A stretch of 52,365 bases of DNA from Candidatus Segatella caccae (GCA_900556395.1 USOQ01000004.1:1-52365), one strand, 5' to 3'; positions 33,198 through 44,400 are shown, counted from the stretch's first letter. Notes: generated from the letters alone by a model not told the origin. Numbers and translations are program-made.

Positions 33198-35360
33198 TTA
33201 TTTCTCGAAGATGCTGATGGCAAAACCACCACCTGCACCCGCACTCAACTTCAAAGAAGTTTTGCTGGTTACCACACGCTTAGTGATAACGTATGACTGC
33301 TGGTTTGCCTTGTAGCTTGCATTCTTGCCATCGGCATAGATGGTAGCTACATATTTCTTGCCAGGAGTTAGAAAATCGAGTTTGAGGTTAGACTGATGAG
33401 CTGTCTCACCTACCGTACAACCTACGAACCAATTGCCTGTACCCTTGGCTCTACGGGCAATCGTAACATACTGACCAGGCTCTGCCTCCAAATAACGGCT
33501 CTCATCCCAGTCTATAGCAACGTCCTTGATAAACTGGAAAGCATCTGCATACTTCTCGTAGTTCTCAGGTATGTCTGCAGCCATCTGCAATGGGCTGTAC
33601 ATAGTAACATACAATGCCAACTGTCGAGCCAAAGTTGAGTTGATGTGATGATGCTTGTTAGGGTCTATCTTATTCATGTCACCCTCCAAAATACCAGGAG
33701 TATAATCCATTGGGCCACCCTGCAAACGGGTAAAAGGCAACACCGTGGTATGGAAAGCCTTATTTCCCGCAAAAGACTCATACTCAGTACCACGAGCCGA
33801 CTCGTTTCCGATGAGGTTTGGATAGGTACGGCAAAGACCTGTAGGACGGACAGCCTCGTGTGCATTTACCATGATGTGGTGTTTGGCCGCCTCGGTAACG
33901 CAATAGAGATAGTGATTATTGAGCCATTGTCCATAGTGATGCTCGCCACGTGGAATAATGTTGCCCACATAACCGCTCTTTACAGAATTGTATCCATATT
34001 TGTTCATCAAGTTGTATGCTGCCTCAAGATGGCGCTCGTAATTACGAACTGAAGCCGAAGTCTCATGGTGCATCATCAGACGGACGCCCTTGGAATGAGC
34101 ATAATCGTTAAGTCCTTTAAGGTCGAAGTCAGGATAAGGAGTCTGAAAGTCAAAGACATAATCTTTGCTATGACCAAACCAGTCTTCCCAACCAATGTTC
34201 CAGCCCTCTACCAGTACTTGAGAGAAGCCATTTTTAGCAGCAAAATCGATATACTTCTTTACATTCTGAGTATTGGCAGGATGCTGCCCATGGGGTTTGC
34301 ACTTGCTGTAATCGGTAACACCGAGACGAACAGAAGGAAGATCATTAGTATAAGACCATTGCTTGCCACCACCTATCATCTCCCACCATACCCCGATGTA
34401 CTTTACTGGCTTTATCCAAGATGTATCGGTATATTTGCAGGGTTCATTGAGATTGAGTATCAAGCGAGATGCCAGAATCTTACGGGCATCATCTACCACC
34501 ATGATAGTACGCCAAGGAGTAGAGCATGGAGTCTGCATATGTGCCATGTTGCCTTGAGCATCGGGGGTGAGTTGAGACTCAAAAACAAGTTTCTTGTCAT
34601 CCAAGTTCAAATGCATACATGAGTAATCCACCAAAGCCGCCTCATGAATATTGAGATAAATACCATCTGCTGTTTTCATCTGGAGCGAAGTCTGCACACC
34701 AGTAGGCGAGAAGATTGTCTGGGAAGCATTACCGCTAATAGCACTCTGAAGCAATCCCCTGATTTCTGAAAGTTTAGACTCCGTATAATCATACTCCTGT
34801 GTGTCATAGTCACCAGGAATCCACCAGGCCTTGTGGTCACCCGTCATAGCAAATTGAGTATGTTCTGCCTTCACTACAAAGTAAGGCAGATACTTCTGCT
34901 GGGGAAATTCATAACGAAAGCCAACACCATCATTATATACACGAAAGCGAAGGTTCATGTATCTACCATTAGAAGGCTTTTCCATTTCAATGAAAAGTTC
35001 ATTATAATGGTTACGGATTTCTTTCTCTTCACCCCATACAGGCTGCCAATTCTCATCAAATGAAGAAGTAGATGTCTTATTAATACGGAACATGTCCATC
35101 AAAGAGTTTTCCTCTGCCAACTCGATGCCCAACGTACTTGGGTTAATGACAGTCTTGCCTTTGTAATCCACCTGATAGACAGGGGTTCCTTTGTCATTGA
35201 GCGAGAAAGTAACACTCAGATTACCATCTGGAGATTTTACAGTTTGAGCAGAAAGCCATGCAGGAAGCATCATCATTAAACTCAAGAGCAAAATACTCAA
35301 CAGTCCTTCTCGCTCGAAGAGGGATATTGTATGTTTCTTCATATTTATAGCTTTATTCAA
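33198..35360 (-). CDS. GH97 alpha-glucosidase (inverting, SusB-like)
   Basis: The 720-aa enzyme has a signal peptide ending near LSAQ39 and no lipobox or sorting tail, so it is probably periplasmic, like SusB. Motifs include TPCSTPWRTIMVVDD, WNIGWEDWFG, MMHHETSASVRNYE, NAHEAVRPTGLCRTYPN and GNESARGTEYE. The glutamates Glu433, Glu502 and Glu526 have the same spacing (69 and 24 residues) as the catalytic and calcium-linked glutamates of SusB. This places it in the inverting alpha-glucosidase group rather than the retaining alpha-galactosidase group. It would release glucose from imported isomalto-oligosaccharides. The second Met (residue 7) is an alternative start. Confidence 0.92.
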   Translation of the reverse strand: MNKAINMKKHTISLFEREGLLSILLLSLMMMLPAWLSAQTVKSPDGNLSVTFSLNDKGTPVYQVDYKGKTVINPSTLGIELAEENSLMDMFRINKTSTSSFDENWQPVWGEEKEIRNHYNELFIEMEKPSNGRYMNLRFRVYNDGVGFRYEFPQQKYLPYFVVKAEHTQFAMTGDHKAWWIPGDYDTQEYDYTESKLSEIRGLLQSAISGNASQTIFSPTGVQTSLQMKTADGIYLNIHEAALVDYSCMHLNLDDKKLVFESQLTPDAQGNMAHMQTPCSTPWRTIMVVDDARKILASRLILNLNEPCKYTDTSWIKPVKYIGVWWEMIGGGKQWSYTNDLPSVRLGVTDYSKCKPHGQHPANTQNVKKYIDFAAKNGFSQVLVEGWNIGWEDWFGHSKDYVFDFQTPYPDFDLKGLNDYAHSKGVRLMMHHETSASVRNYERHLEAAYNLMNKYGYNSVKSGYVGNIIPRGEHHYGQWLNNHYLYCVTEAAKHHIMVNAHEAVRPTGLCRTYPNLIGNESARGTEYESFAGNKAFHTTVLPFTRLQGGPMDYTPGILEGDMNKIDPNKHHHINSTLARQLALYVTMYSPLQMAADIPENYEKYADAFQFIKDVAIDWDESRYLEAEPGQYVTIARRAKGTGNWFVGCTVGETAHQSNLKLDFLTPGKKYVATIYADGKNASYKANQQSYVITKRVVTSKTSLKLSAGAGGGFAISIFEK

Positions 35361-35379
35361 GTTTGGTTTTTAAAATACG

Positions 35380-36558
35380 TTAATCTATCTTAGTTGCAGT
35401 CATCGTCATCTTCTTCAGATTGATAACTATCTGGTATTTGCCCGCTTCAGCAGCACTCACACTCCACTTATAGTCGTGTGCATCGCCATCTGCACGACTG
35501 ACAACCTCGGCAGCTGTTTCAGAAAGTGAAGCTCCAGGAGTTGCCGCCATCAGCCAAGCCTGAAATCCATCCCAGTTACTACCACCAAGCATAAACTTAA
35601 GTTCGCCTTCCTTCAATTCCATTTCAGCAGAATAAGTATATTTATTTACCTTAGTCAGTTCGACAGCCTTGTCATTCCAATCCCAGCCTGCAGATGTAGC
35701 ACTACCCCATGCATAGATAGAATTATATGGGAAATTAAAGGTCGGATCTTCAATTTCAGCATTCTCTACATTGATATTGACATCCTCGATACTACCATCG
35801 TTGAAGTTAGCCAAAGCATCCTTAACGTCAGCAGAACCCTTAAGAGTAGTGCCATCCGACATAGAAAGTACATATGAAAGGGTTATATCACCATCCAAAT
35901 CCAATCCAAAGAGATTGAATGGAGCTACTATACTCTTATCCTCTGCATTGACTGTAACCTCAGATACAGCAGAAACAGGAGTATTGGCTACACCAGAAAC
36001 CATATTGTAGCTTGAATAGGCTCCTGTAAGGATGACATAACCTCCCTGTACAGAAAGATCTTTACCTTCGGCATTCTTAGCTGCTAAATCGGGAGTAGTC
36101 AATGTGAGTTTACGCGTAAGACGCTTCATAGCTATAGTGTAATTCTGGCTATCACCCGTCAAGTCTGTCTCGGTGGCTACACCATAACAGAACGCTTCAG
36201 GATTGCCGTTGATGGCATTTGCATCGCTTACCATAAAGGTGGAAGCATCTACTGTAGCTCTTGCCTCAGCAACTGTAATATGACTGGCGCCATTATAGCA
36301 TCTGAATGTATAATCATTATTACTCTTCAAAGTAAGCTGCTGGGTGTTACCACTCACCGTTCTTACCTCATCATTTACACTCAAGAAATAAGAATTTGGG
36401 ACATTATTCAAACCACAAGCGCCCCAATCGGTTTGGATGGTAACGGCAGTCCGTGGTTTTACTATTGGGTCAGGCAGCTCATCCTCGCAAGAAGAAAATG
36501 TTGCAACAGCAGTAGCCATCACTGCCATATAGCTGATTGATTTTAAGATACGTTTCAT
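35380..36558 (-). CDS. SusE-like lipoprotein with a Mfa2/FimB-like N-terminal domain
   Basis: The 392-aa lipoprotein has its lipobox at Cys24 (TFSSCEDE), followed by acidic residues that favour surface export. Residues about 35-260 look like a DUF5119/Mfa2-type fimbrial-anchor domain (LKSNNDYTFRCYNGASHIT, then YTIAMKRLTRKLTLTTPDL). Residues about 283-392 are a SusE/F glucan-binding module (SIYAWGSATSAGWDWNDKAV, LKEGELKFMLGG). It sits where a second starch-binding lipoprotein is expected, between GH27 and GH97. The N-terminal assignment rests on a few motifs and is less certain than the C-terminal one. Confidence 0.72.
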   Translation of the reverse strand: MKRILKSISYMAVMATAVATFSSCEDELPDPIVKPRTAVTIQTDWGACGLNNVPNSYFLSVNDEVRTVSGNTQQLTLKSNNDYTFRCYNGASHITVAEARATVDASTFMVSDANAINGNPEAFCYGVATETDLTGDSQNYTIAMKRLTRKLTLTTPDLAAKNAEGKDLSVQGGYVILTGAYSSYNMVSGVANTPVSAVSEVTVNAEDKSIVAPFNLFGLDLDGDITLSYVLSMSDGTTLKGSADVKDALANFNDGSIEDVNINVENAEIEDPTFNFPYNSIYAWGSATSAGWDWNDKAVELTKVNKYTYSAEMELKEGELKFMLGGSNWDGFQAWLMAATPGASLSETAAEVVSRADGDAHDYKWSVSAAEAGKYQIVINLKKMTMTATKID

Positions 36559-36593
36559 GTTCTTTCTAATATTTAATTTTCAGATACCAAAAA

Positions 36594-38042
36594 TTATTCA
36601 GGCTTGCTGAGCCTTACCACCTTGCATCCGTGTGCCGGAAGCGACGCGCTGACCTTCGACACCTCGCCCTCATCGGTGTGTGTCCAGAGGTCGCGACACT
36701 TCATTGTGCCGCTTATGCCAAGCTGCGACAATTCTACACCACGTGATATAGTGCGGTCCTCGCGATTGAACAGAGCCACAACCACATCGCCGTTAGACAT
36801 CGTTCCCCACCATATCTGCGAGTTGCCGTCGTTATAGTCGGTTGTCAGCGGCTTGCCTACAAAGCCGTCGGTATTAAGCGCAAGCATCTCCTTGTTCTGA
36901 TAGAACTTGACGCGGTCGCCAACGGTGTTGTACTGGTCGGCTACGGCTATTGGTCCGCCAGCCACCAACTGCAGCGATATCGAGGTGCGACACTCGTCGT
37001 CGGTGTCGTACGAGTGGATAAGCGTAAAGTCGCCGTCGGCTATAATTTTGCCCCTGCCTGTGATGTCCGACCAATAGATAAAGCCATCAAACTGGTTGTT
37101 GGCAGACGGCCACTGGTCGAGGCAGATATAGCCACGAACGCGGTTGGAGCAGTGGTCCCAGCCTCCCTCGCACGTGTCGGACACGATACGGGTCATGTCG
37201 CAGTACTGAGTCTCGTACTCGCCGTGGTTCTTCATGTTAGGCATCACAATGGATGTAAAGACGCCATACTTTGTGGCAGCCTCCTTGATGTATTGCAGGG
37301 CGAGCTTGTATTCGGCTGAGCCATAGCCACGTCCGCCTCCGTCGCCGCCCCATAAACCGTCCTCGAAGAGGCACATAAAGTCCATACGGATAAAGTCGAC
37401 TCCTATACTTTTATAATACTTGAAGAATCCGTCGATATACTCCTTGGCTCCTCTGTGGCTCGGCACAATCCATGTAAAGATGTCGCCGGTGGCGTTGGGG
37501 TTCTTGACTTGGTCCTTCGAGGGGTCGTACAGAAGGCTGCGCACATTGTACTTGGTGCCTTCTATCGGCGTGTCGAGCGGGCCGTGTACCCACAAGGGGT
37601 TGTCGTATATGCCCAGACGCAAGCCCTTTGCCCTGCACATCTCCACGAGCTGGGTTAGCGGTATGCCGGCATAACTGGTCATATAGGTATGTCCGGCGTT
37701 GTCGCTGCCCGACATAGTCATAAATCCGTCGGTGCATATCATATCATAACCGTATGGCAAGAGGTTGTCTGCCACCCAGTCGATATTCTTCTGCCACGTT
37801 TCAAGCGGCATGTTGCAGTTGGTTCCGGCAATCTCGGCCTTTCTGCCATATTCGTACACCGACCAGTAAAGCGGAGCTTTCTTGGCTGTCTCTGGAGTTG
37901 GTGTAGGAGTTACAGGATCGTCTGGGATATCTTCTGGAGTCCAACCTGTATTGAAGCTACCTCCATTTATCGAGTAATCGCTACATCCCATTATCATAAA
38001 AGATAACATTACTGCGACAATTGATAAAACTATCTTTTTCAT
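36594..38042 (-). CDS. GH27-like glycoside hydrolase lipoprotein (possible isomaltodextranase)
   Basis: The 482-aa lipoprotein has Cys20 in FMIMGC, then a threonine/proline linker (PVTPTPTPETAKK, 43-55). The barrel follows from about residue 58 (PLYWSVYEYGRKAEIAG, YDMICTDGFMTM, KGLRLGIYDN). The candidate nucleophile is Asp221 in VDFIRMDFMC and the acid/base Asp289 in RIVSDTCEGGW; a C-terminal beta domain completes it. These fit clan GH-D/GH27. GH27 includes isomalto-dextranases as well as alpha-galactosidases, and with GH66/GH97/GH31 around it the former is the better guess. From about 37860 to the stop codon the DNA is strikingly GC-rich, unlike the signal-peptide part and the genes on both sides. 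Confidence 0.75.
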   Translation of the reverse strand: MKKIVLSIVAVMLSFMIMGCSDYSINGGSFNTGWTPEDIPDDPVTPTPTPETAKKAPLYWSVYEYGRKAEIAGTNCNMPLETWQKNIDWVADNLLPYGYDMICTDGFMTMSGSDNAGHTYMTSYAGIPLTQLVEMCRAKGLRLGIYDNPLWVHGPLDTPIEGTKYNVRSLLYDPSKDQVKNPNATGDIFTWIVPSHRGAKEYIDGFFKYYKSIGVDFIRMDFMCLFEDGLWGGDGGGRGYGSAEYKLALQYIKEAATKYGVFTSIVMPNMKNHGEYETQYCDMTRIVSDTCEGGWDHCSNRVRGYICLDQWPSANNQFDGFIYWSDITGRGKIIADGDFTLIHSYDTDDECRTSISLQLVAGGPIAVADQYNTVGDRVKFYQNKEMLALNTDGFVGKPLTTDYNDGNSQIWWGTMSNGDVVVALFNREDRTISRGVELSQLGISGTMKCRDLWTHTDEGEVSKVSASLPAHGCKVVRLSKPE

Positions 38043-38060
38043 ATATGATTCAACTTATTA

Positions 38061-39488
38061 TTATTTTTTTTCAAACTTAACCTTCATGTCAATGACATTG
38101 ATGCTAATCTTGTAGTTACCAGCTTGTGAAGCCTCAACCTTCCACTTGTAGTCAGGACTTGGACCAAGTACTTGTAAATCTGTAGCAGAGAGCGGTGCAA
38201 GATCATTTGTAACATCCTTACTCAAAGGACGAAGCCAATCAATATTGAAACCCTTGTTTGGATCATTCTCCAATCCAAACTTCAGTTCGCCCTCTGTCAA
38301 GGTTGTTTCTATGACGAAAGTACCCTTGGCTGCATTTGCATCATACTCCAAAGGCAACAGGAACGGAAGGTTCCATCCATTAGAAGTGGCACTGCCCCAA
38401 ATCCAGATATTCTTGATAGGGAGATCTGAAGGTACCTCTGCTTCTTTCTGCTTTTCAAAGGTAACAGTCATGTGATATGTATCAACTGTAACCTTATATT
38501 TACCCGCTTCGCCAGAAAGAACCTGCCACTTGGTATCAGGACTGTTTCTCTTAACGGCTCGTGAGTCAGTAATAGACTGGTTCTCAGATGCAGCCATAAT
38601 AAAATCGCAGCTCCAATCACTTGGGGTATCCAATGGGAATTTCAACTCACCAGCAGAAAGTTGACCGATCCATGTAAACAGGAACTTATTGACAGGATCT
38701 TGTGTCATTTTCAAAGAAGCACCAATATTCCATCCTGCCGCACAAGCAGGACCAACCATATAAAGTTTGTCTATCTCTGGAGTAGGATAAGTAATTGTAG
38801 GTTGCTCGCCTGTTGAAAGATCTGCATTTACAACACAGAAACCGTCTTTTTCCACATGGAAAGTTAGAACAGCATCGCTCTTAGCATCTACTGCAATCTT
38901 GTAATCACCAGCCAACAATGCACCAGCATAACTGTACTTTGTTTCAGAAAGAACCTCTTCCATTAAAACACCCTCACCTTCTGTGGCATCAGCCTTGAAT
39001 ATGTAAAGATTACGCGGTTGAATCTCATAACCTGTCACATTGACCGTTGTTGTAGATATCTCAGGTTTCATGTAATGGTCTGCACCAGTTACTTCTGCGA
39101 TAATCTCTCCTTCAACAACAGCAGTTGTACCAGTAGAAACACCCCACATCTTCAAATATGAATTAAGTTGCTTATGAGTGAAACTAACGGAATTCTGCCC
39201 CTCGGGAATATAAATTTTACTGATGGAGTTCTCAAAGTTGTTACCCTCGAGATCCATTTTGAAATAATAATTTATTTTAGTACCCTCACCACGGTCTTGA
39301 GCTTCGCCCCATGTAAAGGTAATAGCAGTCTCTTCGCCCTTATCCTGCTCAAGGGTCACCGATTCCTCAGAAGCAGCAAGGTGCATCTGATCGTCCACTC
39401 CAGGAATGGAGAACCGAATGTCATCACCACTACAGCTTGCCAAAAACAAAGGAATGGCGACAAGTATGAATAAAATGAATTTCTTCAT
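38061..39488 (-). CDS. SusE/F-type outer-membrane glucan-binding lipoprotein
   Basis: The 475-aa lipoprotein (Cys19 in LASCSGDD) follows SusD by 33 bp, the standard place for SusE. Residues about 20-130 form a SusE N-terminal domain (LEQDKGEETAITFTWGEAQD, then NYYFKMDLEGNNF). About 150-228 is a further beta domain. Two glycan-binding modules lie at about 238-345 (LYMVGPACAAGWNIGASLKM) and 356-475 (IWIWGSATSNGWNLPFLLPL). Tryptophans sit at the expected binding positions. It would help SusD hold glucan at the surface. Confidence 0.85.
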   Translation of the reverse strand: MKKFILFILVAIPLFLASCSGDDIRFSIPGVDDQMHLAASEESVTLEQDKGEETAITFTWGEAQDRGEGTKINYYFKMDLEGNNFENSISKIYIPEGQNSVSFTHKQLNSYLKMWGVSTGTTAVVEGEIIAEVTGADHYMKPEISTTTVNVTGYEIQPRNLYIFKADATEGEGVLMEEVLSETKYSYAGALLAGDYKIAVDAKSDAVLTFHVEKDGFCVVNADLSTGEQPTITYPTPEIDKLYMVGPACAAGWNIGASLKMTQDPVNKFLFTWIGQLSAGELKFPLDTPSDWSCDFIMAASENQSITDSRAVKRNSPDTKWQVLSGEAGKYKVTVDTYHMTVTFEKQKEAEVPSDLPIKNIWIWGSATSNGWNLPFLLPLEYDANAAKGTFVIETTLTEGELKFGLENDPNKGFNIDWLRPLSKDVTNDLAPLSATDLQVLGPSPDYKWKVEASQAGNYKISINVIDMKVKFEKK

Positions 39489-39521
39489 GATAAATATCTT
39501 CTAAATAATGGTTTGTTATGT

Positions 39522-41399
39522 TTAATTCCAATATGGAGCCTGCTTCAACTTGGTATTTTTGTCAATCTCACTTTGATGAATAGGGAACCAATAGAATGCC
39601 TTTTTGTAAACACGAGTCTGATATACTGTACGCTTATAAAAACTTGCAGCATCACGTCCATAAGCATTCATTCCATAGAAAGGACCAGTAAGCACCTTCT
39701 CAGCTTCCTTCCAGCGTCGTAAATCATCATAGCGCAGTCCCTCACAATTAAGTTCTACACGACGCTCTGCATGAATCAGATTTCTCATCTCAGACTGATT
39801 ATTGAGATTGACATGTATGTAGTTGTCATCTGTATTACCTGTGGTATACTGGCGAACACCTGCACGCTCACGAATCTTATTGAGGTATGTCAGGATTTCC
39901 TCATTGCCCGGATCACACTCATTGAGAGCCTCGGCATAGTTAAGGTAAGCCTCTCCCAAACGGTAAAGTATTCCTGGGCGATACTGATAACTACCTTGTT
40001 TTACATTATCCTTATAGCAAATTTTCTTTTTTGCGAAGTAACCGTTCTGAGGAGCATCATGAGTTCCGTTGTTGTCGGTTTCTGTTCCATTACCTCTGAA
40101 CATATTATAAACACGATCTTCCTGATTGAAATAACCATTGTTGAAGTTTACGCAAATATAAAAACGAGGTTCACGATGGCAATACATATTGTAAGTACCC
40201 TTGCGGGTGATGGAACCTCCATTACAAATAGAGGCCCAGTCGGTATTGTCGCGCTGTTCGTCGGCATCAGAGAAACCTTCTTCTTTATAATTAGATGCAG
40301 GATCGGTAATAGGAAGACCATTCTCCATTGAGAACGCATCCACCAAAGACTGTGTTACACCCAGACCACCATTACCGCTGCTACGCAAAGGCGTTGCAAG
40401 CTTCTCATATTCAGAATAATCACATCCACCAGGACGAGCAAACAGAATTTCGGTATTACCCTCATCGAAACGCTTAAACATCATGTCCTGATATGACATA
40501 AACGGGTCTATCTTGCCATCTGACATTTTCACCTCATACAATTTATAACCAGCAGCCTCTGCCACTGTAATCAACTCCTTGCAGGCATCGGCAGCCTTTC
40601 TCCATTTGCTGGCATCGTAAGTCTGGCTTATGATGTTTTCTCCCTTGTCGTTCTTGTAGTTGGCATAGTCAGTATTACCATTAACCAATGGGCTTGCAGC
40701 ATAGAGCAACATACGCGCCCTTACAGCCAGACACATAACACTGGTAGCACGGCCATACTTGCGAGCCTCTGTATATTTGGCAGGTAATATCTTAGAAGCT
40801 GCCTGCAATTCCTTATCACACCAATCAATTACTTGGTCATAAGGGGCCTGACCAATCATCAGATCACTCAAGTTGAAGTTGGATGGTGTGATTTCGTCAG
40901 GTGCAAAAGGAATACCACCGTATGTATTGGCAAGCAGAGCATAGTAATATGCCTTCATGAAGCGACATTCTGCTTTCATGTACTCCACCTCAGTTGGGGT
41001 TATGCCCTGTTCGTTCAAAGCATGTACATTTTGGATAAAGATGTTTGCCTCACGAATACGCTGTGGAAAATTGGCCCAGAAGTTGCCATCCCAGCTGCTG
41101 TTGGTAGTCCACTCACCCAAGATAAAAGGAATGACATTCCAACCTTCGAACTGGCGATAACGCTCTGACGGTGTCATGTCATCACCTAAAACCTCCCAAC
41201 CCTCAGACTTCAAATAGCCAAGATATGGATCAGGAATTCCAGAATAGACATTGGCAAGCCAGCCCTCGGTACGGGTCTTGTCCTCAAAGACCATCTTCAG
41301 GTCAAGTTCGGTGTCACTCTCCTTGTCCAAATAATCAGAACAAGACGAGAATCCGAACATGCCTAATACCATTGTCACAATATATAATGTCTTTCTCAT
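39522..41399 (-). CDS. SusD/RagB-family outer-membrane glycan-binding lipoprotein
   Basis: The 625-aa lipoprotein has Cys20 (GFSSCSDYLDKESD, with the acidic export signature). It shows the SusD fold: N-terminal TPR-like helices (EAECRFMKAYYYALLANTYG-like segment MKAECRFMKAYYYALLANTY), GEAYLNYAEALNEC, and the C-terminal RagB motif (IHAERRVELNCEGLRYDDLR, then RRWKEAE). It ends with the usual WFPIHQSEIDKNTKLKQ and PYWN. It forms the lid on SusC and binds the substrate. It is 29 bp after susC. Confidence 0.95.
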   Translation of the reverse strand: MRKTLYIVTMVLGMFGFSSCSDYLDKESDTELDLKMVFEDKTRTEGWLANVYSGIPDPYLGYLKSEGWEVLGDDMTPSERYRQFEGWNVIPFILGEWTTNSSWDGNFWANFPQRIREANIFIQNVHALNEQGITPTEVEYMKAECRFMKAYYYALLANTYGGIPFAPDEITPSNFNLSDLMIGQAPYDQVIDWCDKELQAASKILPAKYTEARKYGRATSVMCLAVRARMLLYAASPLVNGNTDYANYKNDKGENIISQTYDASKWRKAADACKELITVAEAAGYKLYEVKMSDGKIDPFMSYQDMMFKRFDEGNTEILFARPGGCDYSEYEKLATPLRSSGNGGLGVTQSLVDAFSMENGLPITDPASNYKEEGFSDADEQRDNTDWASICNGGSITRKGTYNMYCHREPRFYICVNFNNGYFNQEDRVYNMFRGNGTETDNNGTHDAPQNGYFAKKKICYKDNVKQGSYQYRPGILYRLGEAYLNYAEALNECDPGNEEILTYLNKIRERAGVRQYTTGNTDDNYIHVNLNNQSEMRNLIHAERRVELNCEGLRYDDLRRWKEAEKVLTGPFYGMNAYGRDAASFYKRTVYQTRVYKKAFYWFPIHQSEIDKNTKLKQAPYWN

Positions 41400-41428
41400 T
41401 GTTTTTGTCTTTTATTATTTATTACTAA

Positions 41429-44400
41429 TCAAAAATTCAACTGGAACCCAAACATTACAGAGCGCATGGATGGATATTTTAGGCCATCTGCTGTATCAAG
41501 CTCAGGATCCCACAATTTGAACTTAGAAATATAGAACAAGTTATTACCACTAACAAAGAAGCGGATATTGTTGGAATAAATTGCCTTAGTAATGCTTCTT
41601 GGCAAAGTGTAACCCAGTTCTATTGACTTAAGTCGCAAGAAACTCATGTCTTTCTTCCACCATGTTGAGGCATAATTGTTATTGGGATTGGTGCTTTCCG
41701 ACAAACGTGGCCAAAACACATCTTGCGACGGATTTTCCTCAGTCCAGCAATCCTTATAGTTTGCATAAACATTTCCCATAACTCCTTGACCACTTCCTGG
41801 AATAAAGTACTGAGTACCTCCTATGATACGATAGCTCTGTCCTGTACCCTGGAAGAAGAAACTAAAGTCAAAGTTCTTGTATTCAACATTACCACCAAAA
41901 CCATAAACAATTCTTGGGGTCGTTGTTCCACCTATATATCCCTCATCCTTGGCATCGACAACGCCATCATCGTTCATATCGCGATATTTGATGTCACCAG
42001 GTCGAACTACAGAGCCTATATTTGGAGTAGGAATACCTGCCTTCAACTTACCATTTTCGAAATCATCGTCTGTATAGAGACGTTCTGCCTGAAGTCCCCA
42101 AAGTGTACCGATAGAACGACCGGTCAATGAACGATAAGTACCCTTTACAGACTCTGGTTCATCATACTCCTTGACTTCATTCTTGGCATAGGTGAAATTT
42201 GCTCTTAGAGCTACACGCAAATCCTTGCCAAACTTGTGATTCCAAGTAACAGTACCATCCACACCACTGTTGTCTACGACGCCATAGTTGGCATAGGGGT
42301 TACTCAAGAAACCTGCCTGTGTAGGAATAGTCTTACGCTGCATGAATATGTTGGTACGGTGCTCATAGAAGTAGTCAAACTGGAGATTAAACTCATTCCA
42401 AAGTCCCAACTCTATACCAACATTAGTCTTTGTAGAGGTTTCCCATGTCAAATTGTTAACACCTACCTCACCCTCAGAATATCCTTGACGCCAATAATCA
42501 CCAGTATAACCAAAATGATAGCCAGAAGCTCCAGTGTTAATAGTGGTAATATAAGCGAAGCGGCGTCCTCCGATATCATCATTACCGACCTTACCTATAG
42601 AGCCTTTCAACTTCAAAAGAGTCAGCCAATCAGCACAGTTTCTCATAAACTTTTCCTCAGAAATAATCCAACCTAAGGCAAGAGATGGGAAGAAACCGAA
42701 GCGATGACCTTTGGCAAAATTCTCACTACCATTGTAACCGAAGTTGAACTCACCCACATAACGACGGTCAAATGTATAAGAAAGACGACCAGCTATACCT
42801 TGTGAACGCTTAGGCTGAATATCACCCCAATCGTAAGAACGCTGGTTATAAAGGAAGAGGGCATCTACGGCATGCTTCTTGGCAAAAGTATGATTATAGC
42901 CTAACGAGAACTCTAAGTAAGTACTGTTATTACCATAATTTGCATTGGAGCTATGGTCTAAGAACTCGCTACCATAAGAAAGTACACCATGAATCAGCTC
43001 ACCCTCATCACCACGCGACTTAGCCACACCATAATAGGTTGGGGTCTTTCCACGAGTTACAAAGTTCTCGTTATAGGTGTCAAATGCAAAAGTTGCCTTG
43101 AACTTCAAACCAGGTGTAATCATTTTCAGGTTTTGTTCCAATTGGAAGAGAGATTCCAACTTACTTCTTGTTCCTCTATAATAGCCCTGCTGTGTACTCT
43201 CTGCCCAAGGATTGTGACGATTGGCACTGGCAATAGGGATAGTACCATCTGAATAAATGGCAGGATGTACAAATGGGGGGGTTTCGAATGCATGAGTAAA
43301 CACTTCGTCGGTACCACTCTTCGACTTGCGCAAGTTCTGCAGATATCCACCCACATTAAAACGAAGCAAGGTGGTTTTTGTCAAATCGAGATCGACATTG
43401 GCACGCATATTAAAGCGTGTCAGTTTTGACCCTGTATCATAAGGCAAAGTATCATCAGTCTCCATAATGCCAGTCTCATGATAGACAGAAGCTGTCAATG
43501 AATACCTTAATATATTAGTTCCTCCAGAGACTGTCATGTTACCTCGGGTAGAAGTGGCATAGTCCTTAGTAATAGCATCTATCCAGTCTACATCAGGATA
43601 AAGATCTTTATCGTAACCAGTATATGTTTTCATGATCTGATCCTTGGTAAACATTCTCTTACTGGGATCAGAACATAAATTATTAAGTAACGTCATATAT
43701 TCAGCTGCGCCGATGAATTCGGGCAATTTGGTCGGTTTCGTAATAGCCTGTTCAAATCTGAAGTCAATAGAAGGCTTAGCTACAGAGCCACGCTTGGTAT
43801 TGATGATAATGACACCATTGGCACCACGTACACCATACATGGCACTTGCAGAAGCATCCTTCAATACCGAGAATGACTCGATTTCTGCTGGATCTATATC
43901 GTTCAAACTACGCTCTACACCATCTACCAACACTAATGGAGAACTACCGCCTGCACCAAAAGTTGAAATACCTCGAATCCAGAACTGCGAGTTGTCATAA
44001 CCGGGTTCACCAGAAGGCTGATATGCGATAACACCAGCCAATTGACCAGCTAAGTTGTTACTCATTGAACGAGAAGAACCCATCTGGAGATTTCCCGGGT
44101 CAATTGTCTGAATAGAGCCAATGACCGAAAGCTTTTTCTGGTTACCATAACCTACGACAACAACCTCATCGGTACTTACCGCATCTTCTTTCAACTGGAT
44201 ATTAAAGTTAATATCAGATCCAACCTTTACCTCTTGAGGCTTAAAACCGAGATAGTTAAAAACTAAGACACTGTTCTTGTTAGGTACATCGATATAGAAG
44301 TGTCCATCCATATCGGTAATAGCAATAATCTTGGTTCCCTTAACAGTGACTGTGGCACCTATCAAAGGATTGTTCTCATTATCGACAACAGTACCACTTG

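Noticed and set aside
43126..43160. TTCCAATTGG and TTCCAACTT inside susC as further copies of the 20.5-kb palindrome
   Set aside because: Only the 8-10 bp core matches, within coding DNA; the flanking arms are missing.
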